This document shows positions 15,084-21,226 of a stretch of 32,697 nucleotides of DNA, one piece after another; position 1 is the first letter of the stretch, and each line of letters begins with the position of its first letter. The translations under genes were made by a program, and so were the position numbers. The stretch comes from Candidatus Avelusimicrobium cornigerorum. Lineage in GTDB: Bacteria > Elusimicrobiota > Elusimicrobia > Elusimicrobiales > Elusimicrobiaceae. The notes under the pieces were generated by a model. It did no database searches and was not told the DNA's origin. It saw nothing but the letters and a program-made list of their open reading frames with translations. The stretch covers positions 1-32,697 of the forward strand of contig DBXW01000011.1 of the NCBI GenBank assembly GCA_002309715.1. The letters run 5' to 3'.

Positions 15084-15125
15084 GGCTTTTATTATGCCCA
15101 AACTACATAAATGTGGGCACTATAA
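15084..15125 (+). repeat. Dispersed accessory repeat, diverged copy
   Basis: It begins CTTTTATTATGCCC like the copies at 2133 and 19798 and ends TGTGGGCACTATAA, a two-base variant of the core. It sits just before the 3' end of the ankyrin operon. Confidence 0.7.
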
Positions 15126-15130
15126 GTTAA

Positions 15131-15162
15131 AAAATAAACCCCCTACTTTTTGGGTAGAGGGC
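15131..15162 (-). terminator. Terminator of the ankyrin operon
   Basis: On the reverse strand CCCTCTAC pairs with GTAGGGGG (one U.G) around CCAAAAA, followed by TTTATTTTTT. It lies 25 bp past the stop of the last ankyrin gene. Confidence 0.75.
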
Positions 15163-15187
15163 TTATCTAACAGAGGATTTCTATCCC

Positions 15188-16642
15188 CTAAAACTTTCCT
15201 GCGTTTTGTATGGCATAGTTGGCAGTATCATTAGCGGCATTTAAGAGACCTTGTAATAGAGTTTGGCCAAGACCAGTGTTGCCACTAGCTGCTGTCTTTG
15301 CTCTATATTCGGCAACAGCTAGGTCGGCCTTTTGTTGCTCTAGTGCTATGCGCTTCTTTTCCTGTGGGGTTAATTTAGCACCATTCTTTTCTAACAATTC
15401 CTTCTTTTCGGCTCCGCCACTCAGATAGACAAAAGCTAGAGGACTTAGTCCCTCGTAATCTCTAGCATTCACATCCGCACCTGCATCAATAAGAATTTGT
15501 GCGGCTTCTGAAGCTGCACTAAATAATGGTGTTCGACCATACATATTACGTACGTGGGCATCTGCTCCGGCCTTAAGTAATAACTTCGTTTTTTCGCTAT
15601 AAGCTTTATCCCCATAGGAATAACAAAACAAAGCTGTAGAATAAGAACGATTACGCGCATTTACATCCGCACCAGCTTCTATAAGTGTTTTCATTATCTC
15701 TAAGCTTTGTTCCTTATCTGAGTTCGCCGCTTTTATTAAGGGCGTAAAATACCTTTCTTCATAGTGTCCGTTTGGATTTGCTCCTTGTTCAAGCAACTTC
15801 TTTACTTTCTTTAAGTTCCCCGCCTCAATAGCTCTATGGAGTTTTTCATCTAGTTTATGTTGTTCTTTAGTGGAAGCCATTGCCGCTTTAATAAGAGACT
15901 GCTTTCGACCTCGATCCACAATATTCCCACTATCCTGAGAAGCCGTTAAAGCATTGGCTTTCCAATCTCCACCCTGCCATGGGTCTGCCCCTGCATTAAG
16001 CAAGAGTTCCACAATTTTTGTGGAGTTTGGTTTTTTGCTATAAATAGCCGTAAAAAGTACAGGGTGCATTAACGCAATATTCACATCTGCTCTGTTTTTT
16101 AATAGCATTTCTACCGCACTTATATCGTCACTGGCAACGGCAAAGGATAGAGCAGTAGCACTTCCGTAAATAGGGGCAGCACTTTTCGTTGGTGTTTTGT
16201 TAAAAACAACCATAAGTTCTCCACAGGAACCTCCTCCGGTGTACCACCATTGCCCCTGTGATATGTACGCCACCGCATTTACGTCCGGCTTGGCTTTAAG
16301 TAATCTTGTACGGATAGTGTTAGCTTCCGGTCCTGTTACGGCAAAACTGTTTATTAAAGGAGTGATACCGTTTTCGCCTTTGGCATTTACGTCTGCTCCA
16401 GCATAGAGTAACATATCCACAATAGCGGCACTTTCCTTGGCTCCGTAGATAAGAGGTGTGTTTCCGGCCTCATCCGTAACATTGGGGTCCGTGCCTGCTT
16501 CCAATAGACCGCGCACTTGCGAAGCATTACCCTCTTTGGCGGCGTTAATTAAAGCACGCTCGTATTGTGTACTTGCTACCTTAGCATTACCCACTCCCAC
16601 GAGCAAGAGTACGGCAAATAAACTGGTTACTAATTTCTTCAT
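15188..16642 (-). CDS. Secreted ankyrin-repeat protein B
   Basis: 484 aa. It has a signal peptide (MKKLVTSLFAVLLLVGVGNA), then about nine to ten ankyrin repeats (residues about 27-420) with the usual GxTPLxxA and GADVNA signatures, then a short helix and the tail GLGQTLLQGLLNAANDTANY ending in Phe. The first 100 mature residues are almost identical to the neighbouring paralogue, the middle differs, and the last 28 residues are again nearly the same. This points to duplication followed by gene conversion or domain swapping. Start supported by GGAGAGAAC before the ATG. Last gene of a three-gene operon. Probably periplasmic or exported, binding other proteins; the partner is unknown. Confidence 0.92.
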   Translation of the reverse strand: MKKLVTSLFAVLLLVGVGNAKVASTQYERALINAAKEGNASQVRGLLEAGTDPNVTDEAGNTPLIYGAKESAAIVDMLLYAGADVNAKGENGITPLINSFAVTGPEANTIRTRLLKAKPDVNAVAYISQGQWWYTGGGSCGELMVVFNKTPTKSAAPIYGSATALSFAVASDDISAVEMLLKNRADVNIALMHPVLFTAIYSKKPNSTKIVELLLNAGADPWQGGDWKANALTASQDSGNIVDRGRKQSLIKAAMASTKEQHKLDEKLHRAIEAGNLKKVKKLLEQGANPNGHYEERYFTPLIKAANSDKEQSLEIMKTLIEAGADVNARNRSYSTALFCYSYGDKAYSEKTKLLLKAGADAHVRNMYGRTPLFSAASEAAQILIDAGADVNARDYEGLSPLAFVYLSGGAEKKELLEKNGAKLTPQEKKRIALEQQKADLAVAEYRAKTAASGNTGLGQTLLQGLLNAANDTANYAIQNAGKF

Positions 16643-16651
16643 GTTCTCTCC

Positions 16652-18163
16652 TTAAAATTTCCCTGCGTTCTGTATGGCAAAATTAGCAGTATCCTGTGCG
16701 GCATTGGATAACCCTTGTAAAAGAATCTGACCGAGACCACCGCTATTCCTGTTTTCGGCTTCTTGTTGAGCTGATTCACTGGGCGTTGTTAGGTTTAGTT
16801 GCTGTCTCTTCTGCATAGTTGGCAAGAGCCGCTTTTCGTATGGGGTTAGCTTTGCGCCATACACTTGTAAAAGTTCTGCAGTAGAATGTCTTTTTGGGCT
16901 AACACTCACGTGAAATAGTGCACTTAACCCTTCATAATCACGTGCATTTACATCTGCCCCAGCCTTTATATACAATTTGATGTTTTTTTCTCCAGCTCCA
17001 AATAACGGAGTTCTGCCGTACATATTGCGAGCATTTACATCTGCGCCGGATTGGATTAGTAATTTAAACTTTTCTATGTCCGTATAATTGTAATGCAAAG
17101 CGGTAGAATAAGAACGGTTACGGGCATTTACATCCGCTCCGGCATTTATAAGAACTTTCATTATTTCTAGGGCCTGTTCGCCGTCCTCTGTATAATGCAT
17201 TAGCGCAAGTAACGGGGTTTCATAGTACTCTCTAGCATCGTATGCTCCAAAATAATAACTATTTGGATTGGCTCCTTTTTCCAGTAACTTCTTTACTTGT
17301 TCCACATTCCCTTTTTTGGCGGCTTCATACAGTTTGTTATCTAATTTTTGTTGGGCTTTATCCGCTTGATTCATCGCTTTTTTAATAAGACCTTTTTTGT
17401 CTTTGCCTGAGACTTCTTTAATATCAACTTGCCGAGGATCTGCACCTGCTTTGAGTAAAAGCTCTACAATTTTAGCGGAATTAGGTTTACTGCTAGTAGC
17501 GGCAGACCTAATAGGAAATGCAATATTTACGTCTGCGCCATTTTTGAGTAAAGTTTCCACTGCGTTTACGTCATCAGAAGCGGCGGCAAGGGATAAAGCA
17601 GTAGCAGGATTAGGTTTACATTTTGGGTCTTTACCAAAAATTGTGTCTTCACCCCATAGATAAGATCCCCATAGGCGGTCTTCCGATTTACAACGCGGTA
17701 AATTCATCACCGCATTTACATCCGGCTTGGCTTTGAGTATTCTTGTACGAATGGTATTAGCTTCCGGTTCTGTTACGGAGAAACTATTAATGAGAGGAGT
17801 GATACCGTTTTCGCCCTTGGCATTTACGTCTGCTCCTGCATAGAGTAACATATCCACGATAGCGGCACTTTCTTTGGCTCCGTAGATAAGCGGCGTGTTG
17901 CCGTGTTCGTCTGTTACGTTGGGGTTGGTTCCGGCTTCCAGTAATCCCCTTACTTGCGAGGCATTTCCTGCTCTAGCGGCCTGTATTAAGGCTTTTTCAT
18001 AACGCACTTTGGGATCCTCTGCTTTAGGTGTAGCATTTTGCTGGGCCTTCATCGCCTTATACGTTTTAATGAGGGCTTGGAGTTCAGGGTCGTCGGCATC
18101 TTGTGCTTGTACCAACCCTGCACACAATAAGGAAACTAAAATTAGTAGATTAAGTTTTTTCAT
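16652..18163 (-). CDS. Secreted ankyrin-repeat protein A
   Basis: 503 aa. It has a signal peptide (MKKLNLLILVSLLCAGLVQA), a polar Gln/Lys-rich linker (about 22-55), then about nine to ten ankyrin repeats to about residue 430, a Gln/Glu-rich linker and the tail GLGQILLQGLSNAAQDTANF ending in Phe. It lies 9 bp upstream of its paralogue and 17 bp downstream of the Cys-rich secreted gene, so the three are one operon. The shared C-terminal tail is not ankyrin sequence and may be a sorting or interaction signal. Secreted ankyrin proteins are often called effectors, but periplasmic housekeeping ones exist; the sequence does not decide. Confidence 0.92.
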   Translation of the reverse strand: MKKLNLLILVSLLCAGLVQAQDADDPELQALIKTYKAMKAQQNATPKAEDPKVRYEKALIQAARAGNASQVRGLLEAGTNPNVTDEHGNTPLIYGAKESAAIVDMLLYAGADVNAKGENGITPLINSFSVTEPEANTIRTRILKAKPDVNAVMNLPRCKSEDRLWGSYLWGEDTIFGKDPKCKPNPATALSLAAASDDVNAVETLLKNGADVNIAFPIRSAATSSKPNSAKIVELLLKAGADPRQVDIKEVSGKDKKGLIKKAMNQADKAQQKLDNKLYEAAKKGNVEQVKKLLEKGANPNSYYFGAYDAREYYETPLLALMHYTEDGEQALEIMKVLINAGADVNARNRSYSTALHYNYTDIEKFKLLIQSGADVNARNMYGRTPLFGAGEKNIKLYIKAGADVNARDYEGLSALFHVSVSPKRHSTAELLQVYGAKLTPYEKRLLPTMQKRQQLNLTTPSESAQQEAENRNSGGLGQILLQGLSNAAQDTANFAIQNAGKF

Positions 18164-18180
18164 ATCCTCTCCTTGTAAAA

Positions 18181-19701
18181 TTAAAAGTTATATCCGGACG
18201 TCGGACCAAATCTGCATAAACAACCTGCAGGTCTGCCACCCGACGAGAAAGCACTATAGCTTGCGGGTTGCATTAACGGACGACCGAAAGATTGACAGCA
18301 TTGGTTACATTCCATAGAGTTACTGGGTTTATGGTTCACACAATACTGACATGTCTTACCGGAAAAGCGTACGCCCATATACGAGCAGAATTGATTAGCG
18401 GAATTTTGTTGAGCTTGCGCTTTATTCTTTGCGGCCTGTGCTTGGGCTTTGGCTTGTTCGGTGGCTTTTAGGGCTTTTTGGTATTCCATCTCCGTGGCTA
18501 ATTCTCGGGCTTCCGTTTCTGCTTTTATCCTAGCATCCATCTCATCCAATTCTGCCTCACTTGGCAAACTCGCCTCGGGTATTTCCACGTTCCCATACAT
18601 TGTAGGAACACCACCATAGCCATTTAACAAATTCTTGCCTTTGACAAATTCCTTATTAGCACCAAAGTCCTTACGTTTGGGAGTGTCCACCGTATCTAAC
18701 TTTGCGGTTCCTTGCTTGGCAGGGGTTGCAGTAGCTTTTACACCTTCCGGAATCGTGGCTTCCGGTAATTGCACATCCGCACTGGGTTTATAACCTGCTA
18801 GTTTATTAACGGGTTTAGTTTCCGTCTTTTCTTCTTCGCAGGTGGTCTGTCCAGGCAAAGGTACGCACTTGGTTTTTATTCCATATTTAAGCGGTTCGGC
18901 AGGGATAATTACGCCATTGCCTGTCATTGTCGGCCCTGTGGGAGTAGAAACCTTTACGGAAGTACTACCTTTACCCGTTCGAGTAGGTTTGGTAGCTTTA
19001 GCAGGCTTTGGGGCTTTCTTGGCTTCTTGCTCTTTATTCCATTCCGCTTCCGTACACTTTACGGACTTCCCATTTCTATCGCAAAAGAATTCTACTTCAT
19101 AATCTTTTAAATGCACCTTCTTTGGTCTAGCATATTTATCTTCCTGAACAGGAGCAGGGGCTTGCGTTACAGGCGTAGTCTGTATTTTTTTCACTTCTTC
19201 CGGTGTAAGTTTTTGTTCCTTGGGTGCAGGAGTTATGGGAGTTGTGGCCTTTACTGGCGTGGTTGCCGTTTGTGTCTTGGCTTTTACTTCCACCGCAGGT
19301 TGCGGCTCGGGTTTGCTAGAGGGTACCATAGGCATCGGTTTCCCTTTAGGCATAGCGACCTTCGGCGAGGAATTATGCGGAGTAACCACTTTGGCCCCAC
19401 CTTGTAATTGCACTTCCTTGGGGTTATTAGTAGGGGTTACATTGGTAGGGACTCTTTGTGCAGGGACAACGGCTTGGGTCTTGGGCTTATTTACTTTTGT
19501 GCCTTTCGTACCGCCACCCACGTCCACCGCATCGCTTGGATCCGCATCTACGGGGTCGCTTACTTTGGGGACCACTACATCTTCTTTGTAGTATTTTTCA
19601 TTCCCTGCTTGGAAGTATTGCACTTTATCTGCAGGATTATTTGCCGCCCACATACAAATAGGCAGGAGTAGTAAAACGAATAGCCCTAGTGTCTTACGCA
19701 T
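18181..19701 (-). CDS. Secreted Pro/Thr/Lys-rich protein with Cys-rich C-terminus
   Basis: 506 aa, no family recognised. It has a signal peptide (MRKTLGLFVLLLLPICMWAA). Residues about 40-330 are low-complexity and rich in Pro, Thr, Lys and Val, with two small Cys pairs. At about 390-435 there is an Ala/Gln/Lys/Glu-rich probable coiled coil. The last 70 residues hold eight cysteines (including QYC, NQCC, GCLC). This is the look of an exported, disulphide-stabilised, surface-reaching protein with a stalk. First gene of the operon with the two ankyrin proteins. GGGAG precedes the ATG, and a TACAAT with upstream TG lies at 19736-19741. It ends in Phe like its partners. Confidence 0.85.
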   Translation of the reverse strand: MRKTLGLFVLLLLPICMWAANNPADKVQYFQAGNEKYYKEDVVVPKVSDPVDADPSDAVDVGGGTKGTKVNKPKTQAVVPAQRVPTNVTPTNNPKEVQLQGGAKVVTPHNSSPKVAMPKGKPMPMVPSSKPEPQPAVEVKAKTQTATTPVKATTPITPAPKEQKLTPEEVKKIQTTPVTQAPAPVQEDKYARPKKVHLKDYEVEFFCDRNGKSVKCTEAEWNKEQEAKKAPKPAKATKPTRTGKGSTSVKVSTPTGPTMTGNGVIIPAEPLKYGIKTKCVPLPGQTTCEEEKTETKPVNKLAGYKPSADVQLPEATIPEGVKATATPAKQGTAKLDTVDTPKRKDFGANKEFVKGKNLLNGYGGVPTMYGNVEIPEASLPSEAELDEMDARIKAETEARELATEMEYQKALKATEQAKAQAQAAKNKAQAQQNSANQFCSYMGVRFSGKTCQYCVNHKPSNSMECNQCCQSFGRPLMQPASYSAFSSGGRPAGCLCRFGPTSGYNF

Positions 19702-19797
19702 ATATGATTCTCCCTTTTGTTCCTACTTAGAGGTATTGTAGCACATATTGCGTATAGGCGACTAAAAAACCGCCCCTATTGCTAAGATCGCTGTTCA

Positions 19798-19837
19798 TGG
19801 CTTTTATTATGCCTTGTGCGCTTTTTGGTCACAGTAT
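19798..19837 (+). repeat. Dispersed accessory repeat, degenerate copy upstream of the Vat-like gene
   Basis: GGCTTTTATTATGCC is as in the other long copies, followed by a shortened middle and TTTGGTCACAGTAT (19824-19837), a variant of the core. It sits 13 bp upstream of the -10 of the acetyltransferase gene. Confidence 0.6.
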
Positions 19838-19850
19838 TCTGCAAATATTT

Positions 19851-19856
19851 TATAAT
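19851..19856 (+). promoter_or_regulatory. -10 hexamer of the Vat/CatB-like gene (leaderless layout)
   Basis: TATAAT ends 6 nt before the ATG at 19863. The GGAAG between them is too close to the start to act as a Shine-Dalgarno. The CatA-like gene at 23859 has the identical spacing. Confidence 0.55.
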
Positions 19857-19862
19857 GGAAGT

Positions 19863-20513
19863 ATGAAAAACATACCAGACCCCAACAAAGCGTTTCCAAA
19901 CGAAAAGCTCCCCGACCTTTGTTATATTAAAAATGTAGTGAAGAACCCCAATATCATTATCGGCGATTATACCTATTATTACGGCGACGACGCCGACCAA
20001 TTTGAGAAACATGTAACCCACCATTATCCGTTTATCGGGGATAAACTGATTATTGGCAAATTCTGCGCGATTGCCAAAGGCGTGGAGTTTGTGATGAACG
20101 GCGCGAATCACCGAATGAACTGCGCAACTACTTATCCGTTCTATATCATGGGCGGAGATTGGGGCAATGCGCTGGCCCCCGTAACAAAAGAACTTCCCTT
20201 AAAGGGGGATACTGTTGTTGGCAATGATGTGTGGATTGGGCAGAACGTTACGATACTCCCCGGTGTGCATATTGGCGACGGCGCGATTATCGGCCTAAAC
20301 AGCGTGGTAACTAGAGACGTGCCACCTTACACCATTGTAGCCGGAAACCCTGCCAAAACCGTCCGCAAACGCTTTGATGATGAATTGATTGACCTGCTAC
20401 TCAAACTTAAATGGTGGGACAAGAGCATAGAAGAAATCAATGCACTTATTCCGCTTCTCTCTTGTAGTGATTTAGCCAAAGTAAAGCAAGAAATTAAAGC
20501 CCTTGTGCATTAA
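19863..20513 (+). CDS. Vat/CatB-type xenobiotic O-acetyltransferase
   Basis: 216 aa. A left-handed beta-helix hexapeptide acetyltransferase: NIIIGDYTYY (30-39), KLIIGKFCAIAKGVEF (61-76), FVMNGANHRM (76-85, catalytic His83), then GNDVWIG and PGVHIGDGAIIG (about 120-144) and AGNPAKTVRKRF (160-171). These features fit streptogramin A acetyltransferases (Vat) and CatB chloramphenicol acetyltransferases; NGANHRM is closer to Vat. The drug acted on cannot be told from sequence. I chose the ATG at 19863 because TATAAT lies 6 nt before it; the longer frame would begin inside the repeat. A dispersed repeat lies upstream, and another begins exactly 15 nt after the stop, so the gene looks like a cassette. 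Confidence 0.9.
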   Translation: MKNIPDPNKAFPNEKLPDLCYIKNVVKNPNIIIGDYTYYYGDDADQFEKHVTHHYPFIGDKLIIGKFCAIAKGVEFVMNGANHRMNCATTYPFYIMGGDWGNALAPVTKELPLKGDTVVGNDVWIGQNVTILPGVHIGDGAIIGLNSVVTRDVPPYTIVAGNPAKTVRKRFDDELIDLLLKLKWWDKSIEEINALIPLLSCSDLAKVKQEIKALVH

Positions 20514-20543
20514 AGCTACCCCGCCTACTTTTGGACACTATAA
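20514..20543 (+). repeat. Dispersed accessory repeat, 3' part, after the Vat-like gene
   Basis: The core TTTGGACACTATAA is at 20530-20543, with a CTACCCCGCCTAC-type lead-in immediately after the stop codon. The distance from stop to TTTTGG is 15 nt, the same as after the CatA-like gene. Confidence 0.75.
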
Positions 20544-20575
20544 AAAAAGCCCCTTACCTAATCAGTAAAGGGGCT
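20542..20575 (-). terminator. Terminator of the 56-aa gene
   Basis: On the reverse strand AGCCCCTTTAC pairs with GTAAGGGGCT (one bulge) around TGATTAG, followed by a run of T. It lies 19 bp past the stop. Confidence 0.75.
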
Positions 20576-20593
20576 AATCGTAACAAGTAATTC

Positions 20594-20764
20594 TTACCAA
20601 AATAACAAGTTTAGAATAATTAATCCTTGTACCACGCAAGCAATTTCTAAATAATGGTGGATTTCCTGCACCCAACGTTTTTCAACCGCGTGGATATTAA
20701 AGGGCTTGTGAATTAAAAAAGTAGCTACAAAAATAATGGCAAAAATAATCATAGATGCAGTCAT
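20594..20764 (-). CDS. 56-aa small membrane protein
   Basis: It starts with a hydrophobic helix (MIIFAIIFVATFLI, about 5-18), then a charged middle (HKPFNIHAVEKRWVQEIHHYLE), then a second hydrophobic helix (IACVVQGLIILNLLFW, 41-56). Two membrane passes are likely. It has its own AGAGGT ribosome binding site, an upstream TGCTACAAT extended -10 at about 20780-20788 and its own terminator, which together make it a real gene despite the length. No family recognised. It is bounded on both sides by the dispersed repeat, so it is a one-gene module. Small two-helix proteins in such islands are sometimes toxins or effectors, but nothing here shows that. Confidence 0.75.
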   Translation of the reverse strand: MTASMIIFAIIFVATFLIHKPFNIHAVEKRWVQEIHHYLEIACVVQGLIILNLLFW

Positions 20765-20809
20765 AATATACCTCTTAGACTATTGTAGCAATTATGAGGC
20801 AAATATTCG

Positions 20810-20848
20810 CTGTTATTATGCCAACCTACATACTTTTGGACACTATAA
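20810..20848 (+). repeat. Dispersed accessory repeat, full-length copy
   Basis: The stretch 20813-20849 is identical over 37 bp to 2137-2173. It is followed by TTTAAGCAACATAAGCAAC, a direct repeat also seen in the left block at about 1839-1857. Confidence 0.85.
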
Positions 20849-20896
20849 ATTTAAGCAACATAAGCAACATTATGTATTATAAGCTATACAAACGCT

Positions 20897-20941
20897 CGGC
20901 AGAAAAATGGCAGAAAAACTTTCTGCCGTATTTTCTGCCAT
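20897..20941 (+). repeat. Long nested hairpin of four GGCAGAAA arms
   Basis: Two GGCAGAAA units (20898-20905, 20909-20916) are followed by two inverted TTTCTGCC units (20920-20927, 20932-20939). They can form one long hairpin with an AAC tip and a 3x3 internal loop, or two crossed pairings. The other two promoter-repeat copies (2231 and 21071) keep only the first two units. No T-run follows, so it is not a simple terminator. Confidence 0.65.
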
Positions 20942-21035
20942 ATCCTTAGGCCAAATAAGCAAGATTAAGCAAATAAGCTGTACGGAGAATGGACAGAGTT
21001 TGGACACTATAAAACCACCATTACTTTGGTTGACT

Positions 21036-21064
21036 TTGACAACTTATGTATACAAAGCTATACA
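21036..21064 (+). promoter_or_regulatory. Repeat-borne promoter, second copy
   Basis: TTGACA (21036-21041), 17 bp, TATACA (21059-21064), in a repeat about 91% identical to the one at 2196-2224. It points to the 3' end of the type IIG gene, but the terminator stem at 21184-21202 lies between. A third, degraded copy is at about 24534-24562. Confidence 0.55.
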
Positions 21065-21175
21065 AACGCTCGGCAGAAAAAAGGCAGAAAAATTCTTAAA
21101 GTTCTATGCCTAATATAATATCGAACCGCCATTTTTATAGTGCCCATTTTACATACTTATGAACACAGTAGAAAC

Positions 21176-21202
21176 AGTAAAAAGCCCCGCGTTTTGCGGG
21201 GC
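21176..21202 (-). terminator. Terminator of the type IIG gene
   Basis: On the reverse strand GCCCCGC and GCGGGGC pair around AAAAC and are followed by TTTTTACT. It lies 25 bp past the stop and has the same hairpin as 13447-13465. Confidence 0.8.
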
Positions 21203-21226
21203 TTATATTTGCGTTTCAATAAAAAT

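Larger units (their letters stand above)
20849..21140. repeat. Third repeat block: arm-like repeats, hairpin, second core, promoter copy
   Basis: This gene-free stretch holds, in order: TAAGCAACA direct repeats; a TATACA hexamer that has lost its -35 partner; the GGCAGAAA hairpin; AAGCAA-type repeats (20955-20978); GGACAGAGTTTGGACACTATAA (core at 20999-21012, written here as joined parts); a copy of about 90 bp of the promoter repeat of 2159-2250 at about 91% identity; and an inverted core TTATAGTGCCCATT at 21135-21148. The 68-aa frame at 20907 is not conserved between copies and is not taken as a gene. Confidence 0.65.

Noticed and set aside
20907..21113. 68-aa frame beginning at ATGGCAGAAAAA
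   Set aside because: It runs through the hairpin, a repeat core and the second promoter copy; not conserved between copies.
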